64,000 bases of DNA from Nucisporomicrobium flavum (lineage in GTDB: Bacteria > Actinomycetota > Actinomycetes > Mycobacteriales > Micromonosporaceae), in contig NZ_JADMLH010000017.1 in NCBI RefSeq assembly GCF_016464385.1, positions 75,804 to 139,803 of the forward strand. The letters are read 5' to 3'. A program made the translations under genes and the position numbers. The notes beneath the pieces are model-generated. The model had not been told where the DNA came from, ran no database searches, and worked only from the letters and a program-made list of their open reading frames with translations. Shown piece by piece: positions 7,151 through 16,678 of the stretch (its first letter is position 1; every line of letters starts with the position of its first letter).

Positions 7151-9386
7151 GTGGGCGCGGGCTGCGACCGTACCCGTGGTCCTCGTGGTGTTGATCTCGC
7201 TGTCCGGGGTGGTTCTCGGGCGGATCTACGCCGACGGCCTGCTCCTGCAGCTCGTGGCCGGGGCGGCCGTCCTGTCGGTCGGCGCGGGTGCCGCGACCCG
7301 GCGGCTGCCGTCGTGGACCGTCGCGCCGCTGTCCGTCGTGCTGCTCGCCGGGTACACGCTGCTCGCGCTGAAGGTGGCCGCCGGTCGCGCCGGGGTGCCG
7401 GACCCGCTGCCGGAGGTCGTCCGGGACGCGCTGGCCAACGGCATCCCGCGCCTGCTCACGGCCATGATCCCGATCGAGTCCACGCCGGACACCGTGGTCG
7501 TGCCGGTGGTCGCGGCCTGGCTGGCCGGGCTGGCGGCTCACGAGGTCGCCGCGCGGGCGGGGCGGGTGCTGCTCGGATGCGTGCCGGCCGCGGCCCTGTA
7601 CGGCGGCGCGCTCTACGTCGTCGGGCCCAACGCGGGGTCGGCCGGCCGGGCGACCCTGGCGTTCGCCGCGCTGGTCGTGGTGGCGCTCGCCGTCACCGCC
7701 CGTCCCGCCGCCGGGCCGTCGCTCGCCGGCGTACCCCCGGCGGCCCGCGCGGCCGTGCGGGGCCGCGCGCTCGCCGGCGCGGCGACCGGCCTGGTGGTCC
7801 TGCTCGGCCTGGTCGCGGCGGTCGGCCCGTGGGTCGGCGGCCGGGTCTCCGCCACCCCGGTCGACCCGCGACGGTACGTGCAGCCGCCGCAGGTCGACAG
7901 CCTGGACGAGAGCCCGCTCAACCGGATCTCGGGCTGGGCGCTCGCGCCGAAGCAGAAGCTGCTCGAGGTGGGCCCGTCCGCCCCGGGCGCCGGGCGGGTG
8001 CGGCTGCGGCTCGCGGTGCTGCCCGACTACGACGGGATCACGTGGCGGGTCGGTGCCACGTACCGCAACGCGGGGCGGGTGTTGCCGTCGCCGCCTTCCG
8101 ACCCCGGCGTGCCGGTCAAGCGGATCACGCAGCGGATCACCGTACGGGCGCTGACCGGTCGCCTGCTGCCGGTCGTGCCCACCCCGACCGGCGTGGACGG
8201 CACGCGGATCGCGTACGACGCGGCCAGCGGCACGGTGATCCGGCCCGAGGAACTGGCGCCGGGGCTGAGCTACACCGTCACTTCCGCGGCGCCGGAGCCC
8301 GACTACAACCTGCTGCCCACCGCCGACGCCCCGTCCGGCGATGCGGTGGCGCGGTTCCTCACCGTGGGCGCCGGGGTGCCCGACTCCGTCCAGCGTCTCG
8401 CGGACCAGCTCGCCGACGGGAACGGGGCCGCGTACGACCGCGCCGCGGCGATCGAGGAGTTCCTGTCCGAGCACTACCGCCAGGTGCCGGACGCGCCGAG
8501 CGGGCACGCGTACCCGAATCTGTCGTTCTTCCTGTTCGGCCCGCGCGGCCAGGGCGGCCAGCGCGGCACGTCGGAGCAGTTCGCGGCGTCGTTCGCGCTG
8601 CTCGCCCGGCTGACCGGCCTGCCGTCGCGGGTCGTGGTCGGGTTCGACGCGCCGAAGGCGGGCGGCCCGGTCACCGCGGGCGACGCGGTGGCCTGGCCGG
8701 AGGTGCTCTTCGACGATCTCGGGTGGGTGGCGTTCGACCCGCTGCCGAAGAGCGACGAGAAGCCGCGCCCGGTCGAGGACGACTTCACCCCGAAGCCGTC
8801 GACGCCCCCGCCGACGTCCGAGCCGCCGCCGCCCACGGACACCGCCAGCGCCTCGGCGCCGCCCGCTCTCGCCGAGCCCCCGGCGCCGGCGGCGGGCGGC
8901 ATGTCCCGGGCCGTCGTGGCGTCCGGCGCGTCGGGGTCGCTTCTGCTGGCCGTGGCCGCCGCCGCGCTGGCCGTCGTCCTGCTGCGCCGCGGCCTGCGCC
9001 GGCGGCGGCTGACCGCGGGTGGGCCGGCCGAGCGGATCACGGGTGCGTGGTTCGAGTTCACGGATGCGTTGCGGCTGGCCGGGCGGCCGGTGCCGGGGCA
9101 TCTGGCGGCGACGGAGGCGGCGGCCTGGGCCACGGCGTCCCCCGGCGAACCCGAGCCGCTGCGACCTGCCGTTCCCCCGGCCGGCTCGGACCTGCCCCCG
9201 CTGGACGAGCTGGTCACGGCGGTCAACACGGTCGCGTTCGCGCCCGGCGCCGCGGACGACGAGCAGGCGCTGCGGGCCGGCACCCAGGCTGTCGCGTACG
9301 CCGACGCGGTGCGCGCCCGGCTGCCGTGGTGGAAACGGGCGTGGTGGAGCGTGCACCCGGGTCCGCTGCGGTGGCACCGGAAGTGA
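7143..9386 (+). CDS. Transglutaminase-fold membrane protein (TgpA-like) with degenerate catalytic triad
   Basis: About 747 residues. Several N-terminal transmembrane helices (to ~225) are followed by an extracellular domain, a transglutaminase-like domain near 460-540, a Pro-rich linker, another membrane helix near 605-625, and a C-terminal DUF4129-like tail. The core motif reads RGTSEQFAASFALLARLTGL, so the nucleophile position is Ser477 instead of Cys. The second motif reads GDAVAWPEV, placing Val516 where His is expected, while GWVAFDP retains Asp532. A transpeptidase or protease activity by the usual mechanism is therefore unlikely. GTG 7119 is an alternative start. It belongs to the MoxR-DUF58-transglutaminase cluster. 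Confidence 0.82.
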   Translation: MVRWARAATVPVVLVVLISLSGVVLGRIYADGLLLQLVAGAAVLSVGAGAATRRLPSWTVAPLSVVLLAGYTLLALKVAAGRAGVPDPLPEVVRDALANGIPRLLTAMIPIESTPDTVVVPVVAAWLAGLAAHEVAARAGRVLLGCVPAAALYGGALYVVGPNAGSAGRATLAFAALVVVALAVTARPAAGPSLAGVPPAARAAVRGRALAGAATGLVVLLGLVAAVGPWVGGRVSATPVDPRRYVQPPQVDSLDESPLNRISGWALAPKQKLLEVGPSAPGAGRVRLRLAVLPDYDGITWRVGATYRNAGRVLPSPPSDPGVPVKRITQRITVRALTGRLLPVVPTPTGVDGTRIAYDAASGTVIRPEELAPGLSYTVTSAAPEPDYNLLPTADAPSGDAVARFLTVGAGVPDSVQRLADQLADGNGAAYDRAAAIEEFLSEHYRQVPDAPSGHAYPNLSFFLFGPRGQGGQRGTSEQFAASFALLARLTGLPSRVVVGFDAPKAGGPVTAGDAVAWPEVLFDDLGWVAFDPLPKSDEKPRPVEDDFTPKPSTPPPTSEPPPPTDTASASAPPALAEPPAPAAGGMSRAVVASGASGSLLLAVAAAALAVVLLRRGLRRRRLTAGGPAERITGAWFEFTDALRLAGRPVPGHLAATEAAAWATASPGEPEPLRPAVPPAGSDLPPLDELVTAVNTVAFAPGAADDEQALRAGTQAVAYADAVRARLPWWKRAWWSVHPGPLRWHRK

Positions 9387-9415
9387 AGGGGAAGTGAACC
9401 GGGGCGGTTCCTGGG

Positions 9416-9421
9416 TACAAG
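9416..9421 (+). promoter_or_regulatory. Possible leaderless -10 (TACAAG) of first PAP2 gene
   Basis: TACAAG ends 7 bases before ATG 9429 and no ribosome binding site is present. The segment GGGTACAAGACCG is nearly repeated upstream of the second PAP2 gene (GGGTAAGACCG). The last base deviates from TANNNT. Confidence 0.35.
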
Positions 9422-9428
9422 ACCGGCC

Positions 9429-10127
9429 ATGAAGCTCGGCCTGCGGCTGACCACGGCCGCCCTGCTCGCCGTCGCGGTGCTCGTACCGTTCGCGCTGCTG
9501 GCCGTCCTCGTCGTCGGCGGCTGGGCCCCGCTGCACGACGGCGACGCCGCGATCACCGACGCCCTGCACTCGTGGGCGCTCACGCATCCGGGCTGGCGCA
9601 ACGCCGCCGTGTGGTGGACCAACATCTTCGGGCCGACGCCGCTGCGGGCCGCCGCGCTGGGGCTGGTCGTGTGGCTGCTGGTGCGCCGGGCCAAGCGGCT
9701 GGCGCTGTGGGTGGTCGTCACCATGGTCACCGGCGGTGTGCTGGGGGCCGTGCTGAAGCTGCTCGTCGGCCGGAACCGCCCGGACCTGCTGGACCCGGTG
9801 GCGCGGGCGACCGGGTATTCGTTCCCGTCCGGGCACGCGCTGAACGCCGCGCTCGCCGCCGGGGTGTTCGTGCTGGTGCTGCTGCCCGTGGTGCGGCGGC
9901 GGTGGGTGCTGTGGACCGGCGCGGCCCTCGTCGCCGGCCTGACCGGCCTGACCCGGATCTTCCTCGGGGTGCACTGGACCAGCGACGTGGTCGGCGGCTG
10001 GCTGCTGGGCGTGATGGTGGTCGCCGCGACGGCCGTGGCGTTCACCCGGCGCAGGCTGGACTCCGTCGTGGAGCAGGGCGTGGAGCCGGCCGTCGCGGAC
10101 TCGCCCGAGGCCGCCGGGTCCAAGTGA
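9429..10127 (+). CDS. PAP2-family membrane phosphatase (first copy)
   Basis: The product has 232 residues with about six transmembrane helices. All three phosphatidic-acid-phosphatase motifs are present: KLLVGRNRP (KX6RP) near 110-118, SFPSGHALNAA near 132-142, and TRIFLGVHWTSDVVGG near 175-190 with the catalytic His and Asp. Such enzymes dephosphorylate lipid phosphates such as phosphatidic acid or undecaprenyl pyrophosphate. Substrate cannot be told from sequence. A second, divergent PAP2 gene follows 47 bases later. Confidence 0.9.
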   Translation: MKLGLRLTTAALLAVAVLVPFALLAVLVVGGWAPLHDGDAAITDALHSWALTHPGWRNAAVWWTNIFGPTPLRAAALGLVVWLLVRRAKRLALWVVVTMVTGGVLGAVLKLLVGRNRPDLLDPVARATGYSFPSGHALNAALAAGVFVLVLLPVVRRRWVLWTGAALVAGLTGLTRIFLGVHWTSDVVGGWLLGVMVVAATAVAFTRRRLDSVVEQGVEPAVADSPEAAGSK

Positions 10128-10161
10128 TGCGCGGGGATGCGTAACGGGAGCGTCGTTCGGG

Positions 10162-10167
10162 TAAGAC
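10162..10167 (+). promoter_or_regulatory. Possible leaderless -10 (TAAGAC) of second PAP2 gene
   Basis: TAAGAC ends 7 bases before ATG 10175, with no ribosome binding site. The surrounding GGGTAAGACCG matches the element before the first PAP2 gene. Confidence 0.35.
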
Positions 10168-10174
10168 CGCCGCC

Positions 10175-10867
10175 ATGTCGGATGTCGCGGTTCAGGTGCT
10201 CAAGCGGGTGCTGCTCCCCGTCGCTCTGTTGTTCGGCGTGATGGTCGCGCTCGGTCTGCTGATCACGAAGGTCATGCTGCACGTGTGGCCGCTGACCGCC
10301 GAGGACTCGATCAACCGGGAGCTGGAACGCGACCGTACGGGCGAGGGCAACGCCGTCTCCGGGTTCTTCAGCATGGTCGGCAGCACCCCGGTGATCATCG
10401 GGGTGACCGCGCTGGCCGCGATCGTGCTGCGGCTGACGCTCAAGCGCTGGCGGGAGCCGATCTTCCTGTGCACGGCGGTCACCGCCCAGGCGCTCGTCTT
10501 CTTCCTCACCACGCTGGTGATCGACCGGCGCCGGCCGTCCGTCGGCCACCTGGACAGCTCGCCGCCGACGTCCAGCTTCCCGTCGGGGCACACCTCCGCG
10601 TCGGTCGCGCTCTACGTCGGGCTCGCGCTGGTGCTGTCGCTGCTGGTGCAGCGTACGGGCCTGAAGGCGGCCTGCTGGCTCCTGGTGCTCGTACCGGTCG
10701 CGGTGGCCGTGGCCCGGATGTACCGCGGCATGCACCACCCCACCGACGTGCTGGCGTCCTTCCTCAACGGCGCGGTCTGCGTGTGGGTGATGGCGCGCGC
10801 GTTCCTCGACCGCAGCGTGCGCTGGGCCCGGGAGCACAACCCGGCGCGCCGCCTCGCCCACGGCTGA
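10175..10867 (+). CDS. PAP2-family membrane phosphatase (second copy)
   Basis: The product has 230 residues with about six membrane helices. The motifs are IDRRRPSVGHLD (variant of KX6RP), SFPSGHTSASVALYVGLA, and ARMYRGMHHPTDVLAS with catalytic His and Asp. The sequence is clearly different from the first PAP2 protein, with a long HLDSSPPTSSFPSGH loop of the type found in actinobacterial PAP2/undecaprenyl-pyrophosphate phosphatase-like proteins. The pair may handle different lipid phosphates; this is inference. Confidence 0.88.
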   Translation: MSDVAVQVLKRVLLPVALLFGVMVALGLLITKVMLHVWPLTAEDSINRELERDRTGEGNAVSGFFSMVGSTPVIIGVTALAAIVLRLTLKRWREPIFLCTAVTAQALVFFLTTLVIDRRRPSVGHLDSSPPTSSFPSGHTSASVALYVGLALVLSLLVQRTGLKAACWLLVLVPVAVAVARMYRGMHHPTDVLASFLNGAVCVWVMARAFLDRSVRWAREHNPARRLAHG

Positions 10868-10913
10868 CGCCGCACGCCCCCTGCCGGCGGGTTGATCTGG
10901 CAGGATCCCGGGG

Positions 10914-13900
10914 ATGTTGCTGCGGCGTGCGCGGGGGGCGTCGGCGCTCCTGCTGGCCGCGGCCGGTGTGGCGCTGACGGCGGCGACGCTGCTCGCCGCG
11001 CTGACCGTGTACAGCCGCGCGGTGAGTGAGGCAGGCGTACGGACCGCCGTGGCCGCCGCCGACCCGGCCGAGCTCTCGATCCTCGTCCGCGGCTCGGCGG
11101 GCTCCGACCCCGCCCGGCAGCGAGAGTGGGACGTCGAGCTGCGCCGCGCGTTCGGTGGCGGGCTGGGCGGGGTGCCCGTGGGGATCAGCGGTGCCGAGTA
11201 CGGCGCGGGCTGGGCGTTCGCCGGTCCCGCCGGTGGTGCGCGGCCGGACTCGTCCGGGGTCGCGTACGCGTCGGTCCTGCGCCTAGACGATCTCCCCGCC
11301 CACGCCCGGCTGACCGCCGGCCGGTGGGCCTCCCCCGGCGCGTCGCCCGTGCAGATCACGCTCGCCGAGCCGGTCGCGCGGCTCCTGGGCCGGACGGCCG
11401 GGGACCGGATCCGGCTGGCCGACCGCCGCACCGGGCGGATCACCGAGGTCGTGGTGGCCGGGGTGTGGCGGCCGGGGAACACCGGCGATCCGTACTGGCG
11501 GCTGGCGCCCGAGGTCCTGACCGGGGTACGCCCGCAGTCCGCGACGTACGGGCCGCTCGTCGCGGAACCGGCTGACTTCGGGGCGCACTTCGCCTCCTCC
11601 GCGTCCGCCGCGTGGCTGGTGCACCCGCGGCTCGAGGCGGCCACGCTCGACGAGCTGACCCGCGTCGCCGCCGCGGCAGCAGCTGCCGGGACGGGGCTGC
11701 CGGAGCCCCGCGGGCTGGACCAGTCGAGGTCGGCCGAGACCGGCCTCCCCGCGCTCGCCGCCCGGCTGACGCGCGCCGATCTGGTCGGCCGGTCCACGCT
11801 GGTCACCCCGGCACTGCTGATCATCGTGCTGGCCGGGTACGCGCTGCTGCTGATGGCGGTCCTGCTCGGCGAGGACCGGCGCGGCGAGACGGCGCTGCTG
11901 CGGGCCCGGGGTGCCTCGCGCGGCCACCTGGCCGGGCTGGCGGTGCGGGAGGCGCTGGTCGTCGTGCTGCCCGCGGCGGTGCTCGCCCCTGTGCTCGGGG
12001 TCGGCCTGGTCGCGCTGGCGAGCCGGGTCCCGGCGCTGGCCGCCGTGCTCGAGCTGCGTCCCCGGCTCACGGCGTCGACCTGGGTGGTGGCGGCGGTGGC
12101 CGCGGCGGGGTGCGCGCTGGCCGTCGCGGGACCGGCCGCGCGGCGCGGTCGCGGGTACGCCGCCGAGCTGGCCGCCCGCTCCCGGCCGCGTACCCGGTCC
12201 GTGGTGCTGCGCGCGGGCCTCGACCTCGTGCTGCTGGCATTGGCCGTGCTGAGCTGGCTGCAGCTGCGCCAGTACGCGTCCCCGCTGTCGGCCACGGGTT
12301 CCGGGGGTGGCCTGGGCATCGACCCGCTGATCGCCGCGGCGCCGACGCTGGGCGTGGTCACGGGTGCCGTGCTCACGCTGCGGCTGTTGCCCCCGGCGGC
12401 CCGGCTCGCCGCGCGCCTCGCGGAACGTGTCTCCGACAGCGCCGCCGTGTTCGGTGCCTGGCAGGCCGGCCGCCGCTCGCATGCGGGCCCGATGGTCCTG
12501 GTGGCCCTGGCTGTCGCCGCCGGAACGGTCTCGTGGTGCCTGGCCGCCACGTCCGGGCGTTCCGCCGCCGACCAGGCTGATCTGCGTACGGGCGCCGACC
12601 TGCGGGTGGTCGAGGCCGGCGTCCCGCCCACGGACCGGCCCGCGGTGCTCGCCGCGTTGCCGGGAGTAACGGCGGCGCTGCCGGGCGTCCGCGCCGACGT
12701 TCCTCTCGCCACGGGCGGACCGGCGGCACAGCTCGTCGCGGTGGACGCGGTGACCGGGGCCCGGGTGGTGCGCCTGCGCGACGACCTCGCCGGTGGCGAC
12801 CCGGACGCACTGTGGCGCAGGCTGGCCGCCGCCCGGCCCGCACCGGCGTACGCCACTGTGCCGCGCCGGGGCACGGTCATTGCGACTGCGGGCGTACGGA
12901 CGACGGCTGTGATCGCCGACCCCACCGGCGTGCAGGCGCGGATACCGGTCGAGCCGGACACCGGCGGCCGGTTCACGCTGACGCCCCCACCGGGTGCCTG
13001 GTCCCTGGCGGGTTTCCTGGTCGAGGCGCCCGCCGCGGCGCCCGGGTTCACCGTGGACTGGCGGATCGAGGGGCTGGACGTGCCGCCGGCCGCACGGGAC
13101 TGGCAGACGGCGGACCGGGCGTCGACGGGACCGGTGGCGCGGCCCCGCCCCGGCGCCCTGACGGCGACCTACCGGGTGCCGCGGTCGGGCCGGGTGGACT
13201 TCGCCGTCGTCCCGGCCACCTCCGCGCCGGTCCCCGTGGCGGCCACCCCCGCCGCGCTCGCCGGGCTGCGGCTGCGGACCGGGCAGTCGACCACCCTGAC
13301 CGTCAGCGGCGTACGGGTCGACGTCACCGTCGTCGCCACGGTCGCCGCCGTACCCGGCACCGAGGGCGAGCCGGCGCTGCTGGCCGACCTGCCCTCGCTC
13401 AACGATCAGTTGCTGGCCCGGCGCGGCGTCGTCCCCGTGCCCCGGGAGTGGTGGCTGGCCACGCGGCCCGCGGAGCACGCCGGCGCGGCGGCCGCCGCGG
13501 CCCGGCTGGACGGCGTGGAGCTCGTCGACCGGCGGGCGCTGGCCGCCGCCGGCCGGGATCCGTTCGGGGCCGGCGCCCGCGGCGCGCTGTTCGGCGCCGC
13601 CCTGGTCGCCGTGCTGCTGGCCGCGGTCGGGGCGGCGGTCGACGTGCAGGCCACGACCCGGCGCCGGTCGGACGAGCTGGCCGTGCTGCACGCCCTCGGC
13701 GCGAGCCCCCGGCTGCTGACCCGGTCCCTGCTCGTGGAGCAGGGGTTCCTCGCCGGGATCGGCGCGCTCGCCGGGCTGCTGGCCGGGGTGCTCGTCGCGA
13801 TCGCGATGGCGCCGCTGCTGGTGCTCACCCCCGCCGCTGAGCGGCCGGTGCCAGTGCCGCTGGCGGACGTCGAGTGGGTCCGGGCCGCCGGCACCGGGGC

Positions 13901-14000
13901 GCTGCTCGTCGTCCTCGCGCTCGCATTGACCGCCCTGGCCGGGGCGGGCCTGAACCGCCGGCTCGCAGCAGGTCCGCTCAGCGTGGGGCAGGACCGGTGA
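10914..14000 (+). CDS. Large FtsX-type ABC transporter permease (first)
   Basis: The product has 1028 residues. After an N-terminal membrane helix comes a large extracellular domain (about 40-290), then membrane helices with the ARGASRGHLAGLAVREAL loop typical of FtsX/MacB permeases. A second large extracellular domain (about 540-880) and a C-terminal helix set (LHALGASPRLLTRSLLVEQ) follow. This two-halves layout fits lipoprotein/peptide export or mechanotransmission permeases. A CAGGAT hexamer lies 7 bases before ATG. Its stop overlaps the next gene by four bases (GTGA). Confidence 0.88.
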   Translation: MLLRRARGASALLLAAAGVALTAATLLAALTVYSRAVSEAGVRTAVAAADPAELSILVRGSAGSDPARQREWDVELRRAFGGGLGGVPVGISGAEYGAGWAFAGPAGGARPDSSGVAYASVLRLDDLPAHARLTAGRWASPGASPVQITLAEPVARLLGRTAGDRIRLADRRTGRITEVVVAGVWRPGNTGDPYWRLAPEVLTGVRPQSATYGPLVAEPADFGAHFASSASAAWLVHPRLEAATLDELTRVAAAAAAAGTGLPEPRGLDQSRSAETGLPALAARLTRADLVGRSTLVTPALLIIVLAGYALLLMAVLLGEDRRGETALLRARGASRGHLAGLAVREALVVVLPAAVLAPVLGVGLVALASRVPALAAVLELRPRLTASTWVVAAVAAAGCALAVAGPAARRGRGYAAELAARSRPRTRSVVLRAGLDLVLLALAVLSWLQLRQYASPLSATGSGGGLGIDPLIAAAPTLGVVTGAVLTLRLLPPAARLAARLAERVSDSAAVFGAWQAGRRSHAGPMVLVALAVAAGTVSWCLAATSGRSAADQADLRTGADLRVVEAGVPPTDRPAVLAALPGVTAALPGVRADVPLATGGPAAQLVAVDAVTGARVVRLRDDLAGGDPDALWRRLAAARPAPAYATVPRRGTVIATAGVRTTAVIADPTGVQARIPVEPDTGGRFTLTPPPGAWSLAGFLVEAPAAAPGFTVDWRIEGLDVPPAARDWQTADRASTGPVARPRPGALTATYRVPRSGRVDFAVVPATSAPVPVAATPAALAGLRLRTGQSTTLTVSGVRVDVTVVATVAAVPGTEGEPALLADLPSLNDQLLARRGVVPVPREWWLATRPAEHAGAAAAAARLDGVELVDRRALAAAGRDPFGAGARGALFGAALVAVLLAAVGAAVDVQATTRRRSDELAVLHALGASPRLLTRSLLVEQGFLAGIGALAGLLAGVLVAIAMAPLLVLTPAAERPVPVPLADVEWVRAAGTGALLVVLALALTALAGAGLNRRLAAGPLSVGQDR

Positions 14001-16678
14001 CCGCCGTGCTGCACCGCGCCCGCGCGTACGCCGGGGAGCTCGCCCTGCTCGCGCTCCTCGCCCTGGTCGCCACCCTGCTGGTGAGCGGGGTGCCGAAGCT
14101 GGCCAACAGCTACACCGACGCGGGCCTGCGCGCCGACATCGCCCGGCTGCCGGACACCGTCCGCGACCTGACGTTCCGCAGCGTGCCCGCGGGCTTCGCG
14201 CAACGCCCGGACGAGGACGTCGTCCGGGACGGCGCCGACCGGCTGGACGCCTACCGGGAGCGGCTGCCCGCGCCGCTACCGGGCCTGATCGGCGAGCAGT
14301 GGTACACCGCGCGGCTCGGGCCGGCCGGGGTCAGCACCGGCGGCGACGCGGCACCGTTCTCCGACAAGTGCCCGCCGAGCCTGTCGGTGCGTACGGTGAC
14401 CGGCGCCGACCGCGCGATCCGGCTGGTGGAGGGCCGCGCACCCGCCTCGTCCGGCACGATCGAGGCGACCGTGGCGCGCCCGGCGGCCGCCGCCGTCGGC
14501 CTGCGGGTCGGTTCCACGTTCACGCTGACCGGCTCGCAGGGCACCGTGCCGGTCCGCGTGGTCGGCATCGTCGAGCAGCTCGACCCCGCGGCGGCGATGT
14601 GGTCCGGCATGCCCCTCACCCGGACCGCCTGCCCGAACCCGGGCGACGGCGCGGTCGTGCAGGCCGGTCTGCTCACCGACCCGGCCGGCATCCGGTTGGC
14701 CGCCGACCGCACCGACGACGTGGTGCACGAGTGGCGGTACCGGCTGAACGAGGACCGTCTGTCGGCCCGGGACGTGCCCGCGCTCACCGCGGCCGTGGCG
14801 TCCGCCCGGCGCAACGCGCCGCCGCTGACCGTCCTCGCCGGCGACCTCGAGGCGGCGCTGGGCCGCTACTCGCGGGAGCAGAGCGCCGTGGCCGCGCTGC
14901 TGGCCGTCGTGCAGACGGGCGTCCTGGCGACCCTGCTGGGCCTGACGGCGCTCGCCGCGGGGCTGGTCGCCGACCGGCGCCGCGCCGAGTTCGCCCTGAT
15001 CCGGGCGCGCGGCGGCGCCGCCGCGACCATCGGTGGACGGCTGCTGACCGAGACCCTGCTCGTCGTGCCGGCCGCCGTGCTGGCCGGCCGGCTCGCCGCG
15101 GCCCAGCTGCCCGGCCGCGCGCCCGCGCACGGATGGCTGCCGCTGCTGGCGGTGGCCGCCGTGGCGACCCTGACCGCGCCGGTGCTGGCCACGGTGACGC
15201 AACGGCACCCGGCCTTCACCGGCCGGCGGCGTGACCTCGCCCGGTCCCGCCCGTCGGCGCGGCGCCTGGTCGCGGAGGCGTTCGTGGTGCTGCTGGCGGT
15301 GCTCGGCGTGCTGCTGGTACGCCGTCGCGGCCTGGCCCCCGGCGACGCCGTCGACCCGTACCTGGTGGTGGTGCCGGTACTGCTCCCGGTGGCGGCGGCG
15401 CTGATCGTCCTGCGGCTGCTGCCCTGGCCCCTGCGGCTGGCCGGCCACCTGGCCGCGCGCTCCCGGGGCGCCGTGCCGTTCCTCGGCCTCGCGGGGGCGG
15501 GGCGCGGCTCACCGGTGCACGTCGCGCCGCTCGCGGTGCTCGTGGTGGCGGTCGCCACCGGCGTCTTCACCGGCACGGTGACCGGCTCGATCGCCGACGC
15601 CCGCGACCGCGCGACGGACCTCGAGGTGCCCGGCGACGTGCTGATCACCGGCGGCGGTTTCGGGCCGGGCACCGGGCAAGGGCTGGCCGCCGTACCCGGC
15701 GTGCGGGCGGTGGCGCCGATGTGGTCGGACACCGCGTCGCTGGACCCGGCGCGAGGCCAGGTGCGGGTGCTCGTCGTCGACGGCCCGGCCCTGGACCGGG
15801 TGCTCCGGCACAGCCGCAACGACCTCCGGCTGCCGTCCGCGCTGACCCGGCCCGTCCCCCGCGGCGGCCCCGTGCCCGCGCTGGTCTCGCCGGACCTCGC
15901 GTCGCAGATCGGCGACGACAGCACGGTGGACGTCCAGGGCACGGAGTACCGGTTCCGGATCGCCGCGGTCGCCACGGAGGTGCCGGGGCTGGGCGTGGGT
16001 GCGCAGCGGTTCGTCGTGCTGCCCGCGGGTGCGCTGCCCGTACCGGCCGGGCGGCCCCTGTGGTTCAACCGCTTCGTCGTCGCGGGCGCCGGCGCGGACC
16101 CCGCGGCGCTGCGCCGGGCCGGCGACGCCGGGCAGCTCGGGTACCTGACGGGCGGGCTCGGGCGAGCGCCGGCGGACTGGGCGCTCCCGCCGACGACCGT
16201 CACGACCTGGGACGGCCGGCGGGCGGAGCTGGAGGACAACGGCGTCAACCGGGTGCTCAGCTTCACCTTCGCCGCGGGTACGGCCGGCGCGGTCCTGCTG
16301 GCGCTGCTGGCCGTCGCGTTCGCGGTGCTCGCCGGCGCGCCGGGCCGGGGCGTCACGCTGTCCCGGCTGCGCACCCTGGGGCTCTCCGCGGCGCACGGGC
16401 GCCGGCTGCTGCTGTACGAGCTCCTGCCGCTGCTCGCGGTCGCGCTGCTCGCGGGTGGCCTGATCGGCGTCGCGCTGCCGCGGCTCCTCGGGCCCGCGCT
16501 CGGACTGTCCGGATTCACCGCGGGGGTGGCGACCCGCGAACGCATCGATCCCGCGCTCGCCGGCGGCGTGCTCGCCACGGTGCTGCTCGCCGTCGGAGCG
16601 GCGCTGCTGGTGGAGAGCCTCGCGAACCGCCGGATGCGGCTGGGCGAGACGCTGCGGCTCGGAGAGGAGTACCGATGA
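13997..16678 (+). CDS. Large FtsX-type ABC transporter permease (second)
   Basis: The start is GTG 13997, overlapping the stop of the first permease. The product is about 893 residues with the same architecture: N-terminal helix, extracellular domain, FtsX-like helices around VADRRRAEFALIRARGGAAA, a second extracellular domain and a C-terminal set with LSRLRTLGLSAAHGRRLLLYE. The two permeases probably form a heterodimer. Its stop overlaps the ATPase start as ATGA (16675-16678), giving strict stoichiometric coupling in the operon. Confidence 0.88.
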   Translation: MTAVLHRARAYAGELALLALLALVATLLVSGVPKLANSYTDAGLRADIARLPDTVRDLTFRSVPAGFAQRPDEDVVRDGADRLDAYRERLPAPLPGLIGEQWYTARLGPAGVSTGGDAAPFSDKCPPSLSVRTVTGADRAIRLVEGRAPASSGTIEATVARPAAAAVGLRVGSTFTLTGSQGTVPVRVVGIVEQLDPAAAMWSGMPLTRTACPNPGDGAVVQAGLLTDPAGIRLAADRTDDVVHEWRYRLNEDRLSARDVPALTAAVASARRNAPPLTVLAGDLEAALGRYSREQSAVAALLAVVQTGVLATLLGLTALAAGLVADRRRAEFALIRARGGAAATIGGRLLTETLLVVPAAVLAGRLAAAQLPGRAPAHGWLPLLAVAAVATLTAPVLATVTQRHPAFTGRRRDLARSRPSARRLVAEAFVVLLAVLGVLLVRRRGLAPGDAVDPYLVVVPVLLPVAAALIVLRLLPWPLRLAGHLAARSRGAVPFLGLAGAGRGSPVHVAPLAVLVVAVATGVFTGTVTGSIADARDRATDLEVPGDVLITGGGFGPGTGQGLAAVPGVRAVAPMWSDTASLDPARGQVRVLVVDGPALDRVLRHSRNDLRLPSALTRPVPRGGPVPALVSPDLASQIGDDSTVDVQGTEYRFRIAAVATEVPGLGVGAQRFVVLPAGALPVPAGRPLWFNRFVVAGAGADPAALRRAGDAGQLGYLTGGLGRAPADWALPPTTVTTWDGRRAELEDNGVNRVLSFTFAAGTAGAVLLALLAVAFAVLAGAPGRGVTLSRLRTLGLSAAHGRRLLLYELLPLLAVALLAGGLIGVALPRLLGPALGLSGFTAGVATRERIDPALAGGVLATVLLAVGAALLVESLANRRMRLGETLRLGEEYR

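Noticed and set aside
8474..13051. 1525-codon leftward open frame
   Set aside because: It runs through four well-supported plus-strand genes and its product is Ser/Ala/Arg/Thr-rich with no motif.
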